Below are positions 15,024 to 26,200 of a stretch of DNA of 64,000 nt, one piece after another. Source of the stretch: Adineta vaga (taxonomy: Eukaryota; Rotifera). The stretch lies in NCBI GenBank assembly GCA_021613535.1, contig CP075494.1:7502001-7566000 (forward strand). Direction: 5' to 3'. The notes under the pieces were generated by a model, which saw nothing but the letters and a program-made list of their open reading frames with translations, had not been told where the DNA came from and made no database searches. Positions within the stretch are counted from its first letter, which is position 1. Each line of letters starts with the position of its first letter. The translations under genes and the position numbers were made by a program.

Positions 15024-16199
15024 TCTATTTATGCATACAAGATGATGACCTTTAGATTTGATTTAATCTTTTATTTTGATTTGCCTTTATATAGTATGCT
15101 TTTTCATAGATTGATCATTAGAATAACCTTTCCATTTTTCATCAGAATATGCAAGATGATTTTTTTTCCTTAAAAATACAAAATGACTTTCATTGATACG
15201 CTTGTGAACTTATTCTCCATAGAATTGAACATAATCAAGAAGTTTCTCATATATTTGCATTCAATTTTTTTTTCTCTTCTAATATGATTGTCTTCAGTTT
15301 TGATTGTAATAGTAGCATGATGTGTATGTATATATCATTGACATTGGTCGTCGTCTCTTTTACATTCTCAGTTTTTCTCCATTTTTTTTGTCATATTGTC
15401 GATGCAATGTCGACGGAAAGGAGACTTGATCTCCTGGGTGTCGTACACACTTAACGTTAGAAACATAGAAAAGATCAATTTGTGACGACTGACTACTGCT
15501 ACATCAGTTCTTTTTCTTATCCCTCCTTCTCTTTTGCTCGTTTCTCCACCAACGGTGACGACTGCATGCGTCGTTATGATGATGGCCGTCGAAGTAGTTT
15601 AGCAGTGTTAGCGCAATTTTTTTTCTCTTTCTATTTAGTCGTCTCCCTTTTTACATCTCTTCTGCTGATTACACATACATACACGCAACTTAGTCCCTTG
15701 TGTATTTTGCCTCTACTACTACCCTCGTTCATTATTATTTAGAAGAAGTAACAAAAAAAACGAGCGTGCGCGAGCGCGCAAAAAGAAGAGAGAGAGAGAG
15801 ACAGAAAGCAAACCATAGCGGTATGAAAGAATTCTCTTGAACAATTTAGGTGAGTGACAGTCGTTCGGTTCATTGCACTTTTTTTTTCTTTCTTTTTCTT
15901 TTTCTGAGACGATTGTCCGATCGGTCACAACGATAAATTAGCCTTCATTAAAAATCATTTTATTTCAATCAATATAATGCTGAATGCATTTATTTTGAAA
16001 TGAATAAGAATAACAGTTACTTGTGAAATTTTGCTCATTTTTTTCTCTCTTATTATTCTCCTCCGTCATCTAATAGTATTCACAAGAGTAAAGACATGAG
16101 ACACGTTTAGAAAACGAACTAATCTATTATATTAGTCTCAACCATCATCGCGAGTGTCGATTACGTGAGAAGTGACGATCAAATTATGTAAACATTCGA

Positions 16200-16207
16200 T
16201 GACGTCA
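16200..16207. promoter_or_regulatory. Perfect CRE palindrome upstream of the cordon-bleu-like gene
   Basis: TGACGTCA is the canonical CREB/ATF half-site palindrome. It lies 734 bp upstream of the start codon of the COBL-like gene. Function is inferred from the motif alone. Confidence 0.3.
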
Positions 16208-16228
16208 CCCAGAAAAAGCTAGAGAATA

Positions 16229-16268
16229 TGTTTGCATATATATGTATATATATATATGCATATATGCA
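16229..16268. repeat. Alternating TA palindromic microsatellite
   Basis: A run of alternating TA dinucleotides broken by GCATATATGC-like ends forms an imperfect inverted repeat of about 36-40 bp. It is a simple repeat that could extrude a cruciform or hairpin. No gene function is implied. Confidence 0.7.
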
Positions 16269-16940
16269 GCCTCAAAGTCGATATCCGCACGTTCTTTATC
16301 TTCTCGAGGACAGGAAGAAACCAAAAACACTGTAAAACGAGGAAATAAATTGATACGACGAGCAAATTATGTTACAGAGACGATCAGGGTTATTTCTTTT
16401 TTTTCTCTTTCTATTTACGTCTATAATCATAAAAAAAACACCCCAAATACCTTCAGACCACCCTTTAAAATAACAACAGTCTGTAAGATTATTAATTCAT
16501 CATATTCAGATACATAGTTCGTTGATTTTATTACCCATCGTGAGAATGAGAGAACGCAAAGAAGAAGAAGAAAAAAAGAATCCTAACAAACAGACAAACC
16601 AACTATTTTCAATCTTGTATTGTATGTGCGTGCGGATAGAGAGAGAGAGGGGGGGGGGAGAAGAAGAAAGAAGAAAGACGCGTTGTATCGTCACAAGCAA
16701 ACCGAATCGGACTATGTCAATAGTGGTAGCTGTAGTATTAGTAATCATAATAGTAGCAACTTTCATATTGATTGTATATGTTCGACACGTAGAGTAGTCG
16801 TGTGATGAATGAAATACATGCTGAATGCGAAGACGCATTTACAATGAATGAATGATGGATTATTTTGTTTCTTTTTTTCTTTCTTTCTTAGATCTTTTTT
16901 TTGATTTGAAAAAGAAAAATCTTCTATTCCAATCTTGTCT

Positions 16941-19516
16941 ATGATGATGCCAATTCTGGATCAAAGTCCAGGCCATCTTCATCATGGTCATGGCCATCAA
17001 GTATTCTATCATCAACAACATATACCAGAACAAACTGGTAAGATGCAATTGACTCTTATCTTACCGAACGGTGTTCCATCCGTGATTAATGTTGATGCAA
17101 AGTAATTGATTTAATTTAATTAAATACGATTATTACAATCTGATCATGTCATTTTTCTTTTAAGTACACCAATGATGGATTTATTAGTACAAGCAGCATC
17201 GTTAAATAAACTTAATCCGAGCGGACATTCGCTCGTTGTACTTGATTCAAATCAACATTTAATTCATTTCAAACCTAATCAAACTGTCGGACAAATTGGT
17301 ATGTTAATAAAATCTTTGCAACAATAAATGATAATGAGACAAAATTGTTCTTCGATCTTTTTTTAGTTAGGAACTGTCAACTACCACAAATAAATGGTAA
17401 TATCACATAACTCATATTTAAGATTGATTGTATCTATCTATATCTATCTTCATTTTTTTCGTCTATTGTTTAGGTTCATCTACGATTAGTCTTCTTCCTA
17501 AAGAGATCTCTCATCCTAATACTTCCACGAAAGCAAAAATTCAACCATTTGAAGTATGTTAGATTTCAATTATATTTTCTAATAGACAAATATTTTCTTC
17601 TTCCAAAAGATAACTGTTCGTTTACAAGTGAATCTGCCAGATGCCCAAAAGATCTTGTTACGTGTTGATCCAACATTACCATTACATGAAATCAAAGAAC
17701 AAATATGTAAACAAAAGAAATATCACGATTCAAATCGTTTTACATTACGTTTACCTCATAAACTTGATGAACCATTATTACTTGGACTTACCTTAGCAGA
17801 ATATAAAACAAATGAAATTACTTTGGTGCATCTTAAACAAGGTAAATCATTCTTTTATTTAAATGATCTTTTGCAATTGTTCATCAATCTTTAGATCCAA
17901 AAACGACTACAAATCATATTCAATCATTTGATCGTCTCTATCGTACACGTTCAGAAAGTCAACCACCACGAGATTTAATGCAAGAAATTCAACAGGAACA
18001 TCAAGAATTAATGAATAGCAAACATGTAATATTTTCTTGATCACTTTCATCAAATTACACATCTTCCTTCCTTCCTTTCTTCCTTTTATAGCGTCCAGCA
18101 AGTGTTCAATTAAATCCTCTTCAAGGTCAACATGTTACTTCATTACCGATACGTCCTACACATCCGAAAACATCGCATACATCTCTTCATGCTTATTGGA
18201 ATGATCCGAATTTTGATACTCAATCTCAAACATCGAATTGTTCATCAACAACAAAAAAACGTCAAGCACCAAGACCACCTGGTTACGTTAGTCCAACACT
18301 AAATGATCAATCTCAACCATTAGAACATCATCAGAGTCAAGAATCATTAACAGAAAGTATGAATGAAGCAAAACAAAAGCGTAAAGCTCCTATTCCACCA
18401 AACACGACGACATCTGAAGACGACACTGCTGATGAACAACAAATAAAAAAAAATGATGATGAATTACATTCTCCTCGAAATGAACAACATGCCGATCAAG
18501 TTCGAATTGAAGAAAAATCTTCTCCAATAACACAATCTCAACAACAAACACATTCTGAAATACATTCATCTGCACCAATTTATTCTCAAATACATAAAAA
18601 TACGGAATCAGTATCTAATGAACCTCATTATTCAACAGTTAAATCATCTCCTACACCACCAATCCCTCAACGTCAAGATTGTGTTGCTACATCTGCAGGA
18701 AATTATTCTGTTGATGAAATTGTTCAAGCTGGAATTGCAGAACGTCCTTTTGTCTCACCTGTTAAATCATCGAAAAAATCCAGATCAACAGATGGTCTAA
18801 CTAAAATCGTTAAAGATCATAATGAACGTGCACAAATCTATCAAGCTAACGAAAAGCAACCAGAAAATCTTTCGTATTTTCGTGTAGCTAAGAGTCGACA
18901 TGGAAAATTTGAAACAGATAATCAAGGTTTTATCAATGCGGCAACGAATATCTTTGAGGCAACATCAAATCAACAACTTGAAAAAGAAGATGAAGTTGAT
19001 CAATCACAAATACTCAATGCTGATCAGTTAAAAATGATCTTAAGTGATAAAGAAAAATCACCGACACCCATTCAGGTTTGAACATTCGAATTATAGAAAT
19101 CTTATGCTCTACTTTATTTTACATTTCTAGCTTGAAGTTACCGAGCGTACAACACATATTTCTGTAAGTAAATTTGGAGAAAGAATTTTTTTTTCGAGAA
19201 AAATTTTATATTGATGTTTTCTATTTAGGTAACTGTAGAAAGTGATCGTAAACAATTAATTACTCGAGCTTCACCAATTCCTCAACAAACTTCTACAACA
19301 CCTCCGGCAGTAGCACCGAAACCCATGGGAAAAACTATTACTGAATATCGTACTGTTCGACGCATTGGTCAAGATGGCGAAACAACAACGACGACGACTG
19401 TACGAACAGCAACGGTCCCATCAGAATTAACGGATAACGTTGAACAAACAAGTTCACCAACACCAGATGAATCAAATCGACAATCTCATGATCAAGACAA
19501 TTTGAACAAAGAATAA
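16941..19516 (+). CDS. COBL: Cordon-bleu-like actin regulator (COBL ubiquitin-like domain, KRAP motifs)
   Basis: Nine exons (16941-17101, 17165-17298, 17367-17396, 17474-17553, 17610-17841, 17895-18025, 18092-19075, 19131-19163, 19229-19516) give 690 aa. Exon 3 is a 30 bp microexon. The N-terminal half holds ubiquitin-like strands typical of cordon-bleu: KMQLTLILPNGVPSVINVD, then ITVRLQVNLPDAQKILLRVD up to ITLVHLKQ. Two KRAP-type motifs follow, KKRQAPRPP and KRKAPIPP, which in vertebrate Cobl bind syndapin SH3 domains. The middle is Ser/Gln/Pro-rich and disordered. The C-terminus has EYRTVRRIGQDGETTTTTT. I see no clear WH2 actin-binding motif, so it may resemble COBLL1 or be divergent. Family knowledge suggests actin nucleation and cortical morphogenesis. 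The start was chosen as the first of three Met codons after an acceptor at 16890-16891. Confidence 0.8.
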
Positions 19517-20948
19517 TTTCAATTTCTCTATAGAACTAGTCAAATTCTTTTATTAATTAGCAGCTTATCTTTTCCGGTGCTTTCTAATGCTTAAAAAACA
19601 AATTATTCTTACAAATCAGAACAGTGACTATCATGGAATATTAATCTCGAACAAAATTATTATTCGCTTTTGTATAATTAATCATATCTTTCTTCTTTTT
19701 AACTATCTCATTTTCTTCGAATTATTCTACTTGTTGTATGTGTCTTTTCTCTTCTTTATATCTTTGTCTATACATATGTGTTTTATGTAGTTGATACAAT
19801 GAGTAAATTTGTATGTGTTTATATTTCGAATTCTTTTTTTTCTCTTTCGAAAAAAAAGGAAATACATAGGCTCACCCGTACTATTGCGAGACTATTATCC
19901 GAACATAAATCTTATTTTATATCATCAATCAATAAATAATGATTATGACAGATTATGATCATTAGAAAGTATTGGACTAGAAAGAAAATGTGGCAAAGAA
20001 ATCAATACGTTTGTCTATTATCTCAATGATTATGTACGAGGGATTTTCGCCTTTAGCTGAAGACCTTAACAATTGCTTTGAAAACGAAGGACAGAGACAA
20101 TTTCCTTCAAGTTATATCATACATATGGATTAGAAAAAGTCTTGAAAAGAATTTCGATCGAAAGTTTATTTGTATCGATAGGCATTTTCAATGTGCGTAG
20201 TTCTTTAATGAATACTAAAATAAAATAGAGGTTCATCAATGTCAATGTATAACCTCGATATTATTATTATTATTATATCTCCATCTAATTCAAGTATATA
20301 GCAGTGACATGAAAACTTAGAAATAGATGAAATCTGTACCGATATATTAAACATTAATGCGAAATTAGTTTAAAGTACATCACAAAGAATGACATATTCA
20401 CTTGGAAATAGTTCAATTTATTTTTCAAATGAAGTACACTTTAAGATATAGATCATTTATGAGGTAATTCTTTTCAAAAATATGAAAAACATTTATTATA
20501 AAATACATCAAATCTTTATCAAGTTCTTTTCAAACAATTAACCGTTGACAAGCAGACAGATATGTTAATATGTATCAGTTGTGTTGATTGTTTGTCATTG
20601 TCTAGCTTATTACAAGAATTGAAGTAAATTAGTAGACAAGAACAACATAATTTCCGTTCAAAACAATATTATACCACCAATGGTTATTTGCTAATCTTGT
20701 TAATTCAATCCAAGGAAGTTCCGTTGACGTGATAAGCATTTGATTTTTAAAAGGAAAAAAAAAGAGACGACAACGATCAACAAAAAAATTCTTCGAATCA
20801 TTTACAAACCAACTTTCTATCCCTTCTTTTCTAGATAGCATACATCTGATCGAATCATGAAAAGTAAATTCTTGTAGCTTGTCTTCCATCGGAATAAAAA
20901 TGAATAGGACTATCTTTTTATTTAGCTTTAACGCCATCTGCGAAACAA
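19517..20948. other. Intergenic region
   Basis: The first few hundred bases are T-rich 3' flank of the COBL-like gene. There are short ATT repeats at about 20261-20275. A 118-codon minus-strand frame at 20985-20629 is listed separately as a weak candidate. Nothing else is supported. Confidence 0.55.
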
Positions 20949-20985
20949 ATGGCTGATTTTTGTACATCAATGTACAATTCAACAT
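20629..20985 (-). CDS. Uncertain open frame, antisense to the start of the class B GPCR gene
   Basis: 118 codons without an intron, with an internal Met at MEDKLQEFTFHDSIRC. The end is rich in Trp and hydrophobic residues (ELPWIELTRLANNHWWYN, then GNYVVLVY before the stop). Trp content is high for a chance frame in AT-rich DNA, but no family is recognised. It overlaps the first exon of the GPCR on the other strand. A frame of this length is expected about once by chance in a window this size, so it is kept only as a candidate. Confidence 0.2.
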   Translation of the reverse strand: MLNCTLMYKNQPFVSQMALKLNKKIVLFIFIPMEDKLQEFTFHDSIRCMLSRKEGIESWFVNDSKNFFVDRCRLFFFPFKNQMLITSTELPWIELTRLANNHWWYNIVLNGNYVVLVY

Positions 20986-22961
20986 TGATTGGATCTAATG
21001 GTGATTATGACATTAACGATATTATTCAAGATACGATACATTGTCTTTATAGATTCATATTGTCCTGCATTTTTTGATCGTATTGCTTGTTGGCCACCAA
21101 CAGAGCCCGGTTTTCGTCAAAAGATACCATGTTCTAGTAATGTTTTTCCTAATGCTAGTTCCGATGGTATAGACATTGTGTGAACTGTATAAATGTTTAT
21201 TTGAATTTGTTTTGTTAAGCTTATGCAACACGCTTGTGTACAAATGAATCACGATGGGAAGAAAAAGGTCATTATGGTTTATGTATTGGCTGTTCACCTG
21301 CTGAATTATCGAATTCCGTATATATTAATCAGAAACAAAAGTAAATCTTGTTAATAATCGATTTGAATTCATTTTTAGAGTGTTACAAGTCCTTTTTCAT
21401 TACCGACAACGTATGTTGTTATACGTCGATATTTTGTTGTTTGTGCAAATGGTCTTTCAATAGTTCTACTTGCTTGTGGTATTCTTATTTTACTTGGTAA
21501 TAGGTTTGTATTGTTCAGGATAATTTCTCAAGATGTATTAGACTAATAGTGACAACTTTCTTTAGTCGTCTTCGGCGATGTTCTCGAAATATTCTTCATG
21601 TGAATATATTTCTTGTTTTTCTCATTCGTTCTGTTATTCAAATCATTGCTGAACTTCGAATGAGTCGTGGCTATTTCGATCATAATGTTTTCCATCGAAC
21701 AGATGCATGCAATCGAACATCAACTTATTTCAAAGAAAATCAAGTAAGATCCTTTCATTAACAAAACAAATTCATCAAAAATCAAAACGATTTAGTTACT
21801 CGATTGTAAATTATTTACTGTTCTAATGAATTATATCAATACTAGTGTATCACATTGGTTTGTTTTTTGTGAAGCATTATATCTCTTTCGTCTTCTTCGA
21901 GCAAAAGCATATAAAGATCGAGTTCGATGGTATATATTAACTGGTTGGTGTAAGTTATTCAAATGACATTCAACAGTGACAAAAAAAAAGAATCTTCGTT
22001 GCATTTGTTTTTCAGTAGCACCATTGATTTTAACAATTGTAACATATACAACGAGATATAAAACGAAAACAAATCTGATGACTTGTTGGTTTGAACCATC
22101 AAGTTATGATTGGATTCTTCATGGACCAAATATTATATTACAGATTGTAAGACTGATTTTATAAATTCTATTTTTCATTGATAACGTTTTGGTTTAGTTT
22201 AATTTCATAATATTTATTTATATTTGCGTATTACTTGCTCGTAAATTGAATAAGACGTATCGAACAGCAGCTTTTTCTGATAAACGACGTTTTGCGAAAT
22301 ATAGGTAAGACGTTTTTTTGTTAAGTAAGTAAGCTTCATTAATGTTTTTCTTTCTCTAGTCGATTGACACGTTCAACTTTGATTCTATTACCTGTTTTTG
22401 GTATACATTACTTTCTATTCTCATGGAATACAAAACCATTATTGATTCCTAATTTAATACTAATTCATCTTACTGTACATACAGTTTCATTATCACTTCA
22501 AGTAATATCAAAGTTTTGATGTCTATTACATTATATTCACTTTTCTTTTTCGAAAGGGTTTAATCGTTGCATTGATCTACACTTTAATTAATTCAGAAGT
22601 ACAACGTGAAATGTTTCGAAGTCTTGATCGATGTCTCGTTCGAAATAATAATGGTTGGCAAAAGCCACAATTCTTTCGAAATTATATGAATAAACTAGAT
22701 AATGAACGTTTATGTTCACTTGGTTATGGTATACGATCAACACCTGTTCAATATCGACAAAAATCACAATTAACTGGAACTGTACAATATTATCGTTGTA
22801 CAAATCAACATAAATATAGTTTAAGTAATCCTAGTCGACATGATTCATTTAGTACAGCAGCAGCTATTGCTCAAGAATTATCTTTGATTAATCCAATACC
22901 AAATCATCGACAATCAATAGTTAACATACAAAATAATCCAATTTGTTTTATACAACAATAA
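20949..22961 (+). CDS. Class B (secretin-family) peptide hormone GPCR
   Basis: Ten exons (20949-21000, 21053-21166, 21220-21317, 21379-21503, 21566-21743, 21796-21949, 22016-22146, 22198-22304, 22360-22501, 22557-22961) give 501 aa. The extracellular part is a hormone-receptor domain with CPAFFDRIACWPPTEPG and conserved cysteines (QKIPC, TRLC, YGLC). Seven helices follow with class B hallmarks: CSRNILHVNIFLVFLIR in TM2, HWFVFCEALYLFRLL in TM3, TCWFEPS in loop 2, STLILLPVFGIHYF in TM6, and LQGLIVALIYTLINSEVQ in TM7. The tail is Ser/Gln-rich. The receptor probably signals through Gs for a CRF/calcitonin/PDF-like peptide; which one cannot be read. No signal peptide follows the chosen Met. A TTTATTTAG acceptor 23 bp upstream could join a further 5' exon. 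The donor at 21318 was chosen because it keeps frame into TM1. Confidence 0.92.
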
Positions 22962-23731
22962 ACAGTAGAAATAGACTTTCTTTTCAAGCTAAATAAGACG
23001 TAGTGTTTGTGTAGAATTGATGTTGTTTTTGTATTTAACATATAGAACTTTGATTGATATATGCTCGTTATTTTATACCATATGAATATTTAAAGTGTAC
23101 AACTGAGTCATATGTATAGAAAAATTAAAGGTGCTCATACAGATATTGCAGAGATCTGTGATGCATGAAAAGGTGGCGTGAGATAAATTAATCAAGATTC
23201 AATGGCTGTAAGTTTCATCTCTCCTGAGGAACTGGTTTCTAACGAAGATCTAAATCAATTTGAGCCAGACTTTATCTATACACAGATATTCAAGGAGATA
23301 CTCCTTGAAGCAATTATTCATGTATTCCCTCGCCTTCAATATATGTGTAGAATAATCCCATTTGCTTCGTACAACATTGAATAACAAAAACCGACTGATG
23401 TTTTGTCAATCTGAATAAGTAATAGTATTTTCCTCTTCTATCATTCATGTGTTTTTTATGTTTAATAGTAAAAATTTTACTCGCAAGAATATTTATCAAG
23501 CTCAAGAACAATTCATTGATCAAATAAGAAGAAAATCAATTATTAACATCAATATTTACTTTATATCAAAAAATTGATAATACATAGTTAGACATACACA
23601 TACATAGATTCTATTCATTTATGTACAAAAAAATAACAATGCGATATGATTCGAAATTTACAATAAAAAACACGCACATATCTGACATTATTTTTAAATA
23701 TTGATAAAAAGAAAACAAGATTTGTTTTTGA
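22962..23731. other. Convergent intergenic region (GPCR / chromobox gene)
   Basis: This is shared 3' flank of two genes pointing toward each other. It is AT-rich, with AATAAA-like words on both strands. Short frames at 23202-23384 and 23314-23523 overlap each other on opposite strands and show no domain, so nothing is called. Confidence 0.55.
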
Positions 23732-24286
23732 TTATATTAATTCTCGAAAAGTAATTGTTACATTGTCGGAAGTAATGTCTGTTATAGTAATTTTAGTTTT
23801 TTCATTACATGTTGGTGGATACCAATAATCTATTGAAGCAGTAGCAGCACTCGGGGTAGGAACTTTTTCTTCAACTGCTTCTTCTCTTTGTTCTTTGTGA
23901 GATTCATCTTCTTTATCTGATGTATCATTTTTGACAGAAGACACATCATCATTTTGATCGCGTGAAGATTTTTTTGGTGAAGAAGTACGTCGAGAAGTTG
24001 ATTTACTTTGTTTTTTATAACTGTCAATTAATGATTTATCGAGTATATTACCTTCTGGTTCCCATGAATTGTGACTTCGATCATAATGTTTCCATTTGAC
24101 TAAATATTCGGTTCGACCCTAAAATATTGAAATTTCTTCATTTTCATTGTTTTTTTTCTTTGTAAATGTCTTTACTTTTCGTCTTCGTCGTTTCAATAAT
24201 CGTTCGACTGTATATGTTTTATTCAGTGATTCTTCACGTTTTTTATTGGCTAAGATCATTGCTGATGTTTTCTTATTTCCGGACAT
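23732..24286 (-). CDS. CBX: Chromobox / Polycomb protein (chromodomain plus Pc box)
   Basis: Two exons (24286-24176 and 24118-23732, 57 bp intron) give 165 aa. Residues about 18-65 form a chromodomain: [15 protein letters not shown], then [10 protein letters not shown], then [18 protein letters not shown]. It would read trimethyl-lysine on histone H3. The aromatic cage is Y/W/Y, with Tyr in KWKHY where most CBX proteins have Trp. The middle is Ser/Lys/Glu-rich. The C-terminus ([18 protein letters not shown]) matches the Polycomb-box pattern of VTDVT...LTVTIKE, which in PRC1 binds RING1. The protein is therefore a short Polycomb/CBX2-4-6-7-8 type rather than HP1. The ATG lies 232 bp downstream of the NDE1-like stop, with a TCCTTTTAG acceptor about 30 bp before it. 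Confidence 0.88.
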
Positions 24287-24518
24287 GACCGATTGCTTGC
24301 TTGTTATATATTTGTCTAAAAGGAAGGAAGAAAAAAAAAGGATAATAATCCTTGTTGTTCATCATCATCAAGGATGACGAATGAAAAAAAAGCAATAAAA
24401 TAGCTATATATATATATATGTTTGTGTGTATATAAAAAAAGATATGAGAACAAATGAACACAATTCTATCAGTATATCCAAAGAAATATATCTGAGGAGA
24501 AGAAAAAAAAACAATCAG

Positions 24519-25923
24519 TTAAGATTGTGCTTGAGCGACAATTGATTCATTAGTTTGTTGAGTTTGCGCTTGTTTTGTCGCTGAATTATTCGTAGTGGAA
24601 TTCAATCGTAATCGATGTGAATTAATTGATGAAGATGTCATTTGAGATTGTTTACGTTGAGCTGCTAATGTTGCTTCAATCGCACTAAAACGTCGAAATG
24701 CTTCGTTTATTAAATTTAATGATTGTAATCGTGTTGGCATAGATAATGGTTGAGTAAAATCATTTGGTAGTGTCGCAGAATAATTAGTTGGACTGTTGAT
24801 ATTCGTTGGTAATTGCTGTTCAGTAGAAGAAGATGGAGATCCAGGTACTACAATACGAGTAAAATCTGTTGCAGATGATAGAGAAGGAGGTTTGGGTGTT
24901 GAAGGAGTCGATATTCCATTCGTATGACCATGTAAAGACGATGGTGCTTTGCAATGACCATTGGTTAAACCTAGAAAAAATTTCATTCTGTTTATCTGAC
25001 ATGAACTTCGAATATAGATAATTTCACGGCTAATAATTGGATCTAATATTTATCTTTCTATCTGAGTGAATAAGCTGATTGATTCGATTAGAATGGTTAT
25101 TTACCTTGCCGTTGCATTGAATCATGTGTTGGTGTTCCACCAGAAGCTGCTGCTGCTGCTGCAGCTTCGGATAAAATACTTCTCATTCGACTACTATTTA
25201 CAATAGGTGTTCCTTTTAAAGCTGCATTCGTTGAATTAAAAGTTTTTTCTGTATTAGTTTTATGTAATACGTCAAGTTCTTCACGTAGATCTCGTGTTTC
25301 ATCACGTAATCTTTGTACAGTTTCTGTTAACTATGTAAATTAAATAAAGAAAAAAGAAACTAATTATTTCAAAAACTCATAGTTTCATACTTGTTGTTTT
25401 TCATCAAGTTCATTTTCTAACAGAGCATTTTGTTCTAATGCACGATTTAACTGTGTTTCAAATGTTGATAAACTATCTAATAATGTTCGTTTACCTAATT
25501 TATATGCAAAAAATAACAACAATAACGTAAAGAACATGTGAATTATTAAATGATCTTACTTCGTTCTAAATCATCATTAGTTTGTTCTAATTCCCTGATA
25601 TAGGTTGTTAATTTTTCATTGAGATTCTTACAAGCATTTAATTCTTCTTGTAATTGATCAAAACGTTTATCGAATTGTTTTATTGTTTGTTCACTTCGTT
25701 CTCGATATTGTTCATTTTGTGTACGTTCAACAAATAATTCTTGTTGTAAACGATGACTTTGACTATCTAATTGTTTTAATTGAACTTCTAATTCTTGTTC
25801 ATAATTTAATGATGATTGTTGATATTCATCAAATTCAATTTCTAAACGTTCAAAACGTGTTCGATATTCAATATACCGTTCTAATGCTTCTTGGTAGGTA
25901 CTGGGTTCATTATCATTTGCCAT
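24519..25923 (-). CDS. NDEL1: Nuclear distribution protein NudE (NDE1/NDEL1)
   Basis: Four exons (25923-25560, 25494-25391, 25330-25105, 24970-24519) give 381 aa. The N-terminal half is a long coiled coil with the near-invariant NudE block IRELEQTNDDLERSKR, then FETQLNRALEQNALLENELD, then VQRLRDETRDLREEL. That segment binds LIS1 and dynein in the family, so the role is recruiting and regulating cytoplasmic dynein in nuclear migration, spindle and axonal transport. The C-terminal half is Ser/Thr/Pro-rich and carries a seven-alanine run (EAAAAAAAS), encoded by a GCT/GCA repeat near 25150. Motif length and spacing match the family. A CTATTCTAG acceptor lies 42 bp before the ATG. Confidence 0.94.
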
Positions 25924-26200
25924 TAAAATCAGATAAAAACAGTAGATGAATCCAATTTGGATCTCTAGAATAGAAAAAAAAGAAAAGCACATTGTTGCTT
26001 ATTTATATATATATGTATATGCTATTTGTGTTTTTTTTCACTCATGCTGGATTTAGAAGAAATAAACAGTTAAAATAATAAGATAACACGAACAAAAAGA
26101 CAATATATATATATATTCTAAAGATACAACAGTAAGTCGAGATACAAATAGAGGGATAGAAAAAAAAAGTCAAGCGACGAAAGAATGCTGGCGGAAAGTT

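Larger units (their letters stand above)
15024..16940. other. Intergenic region with low-complexity tracts
   Basis: No convincing coding sequence is seen. Contents: long T-rich tracts (15240-15280, 15870-15905), a GC-rich CGAGCGTGCGCGAGCGCGC island at about 15761-15779 next to a GA run, an alternating AT palindromic stretch near 16229-16268, a perfect TGACGTCA palindrome at 16200-16207, and a (GA)n/(G)n tract at about 16638-16661. Short frames around 16500-16840 are low-complexity Arg/Glu or Ser/Leu readings of the microsatellite and are not called. Confidence 0.6.

Noticed and set aside
16522-16838. Overlapping frames around the GA/G microsatellite upstream of the COBL-like gene
   Set aside because: The translations are repeat-driven Arg/Glu/Gly or Ser/Pro runs. 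This is microsatellite translation, not a gene.
23202-23523. Short opposing frames of 60-69 codons between the class B GPCR and CBX genes
   Set aside because: They overlap each other on opposite strands, show no domains or splice partners, and fit chance frames in 3' flanks.
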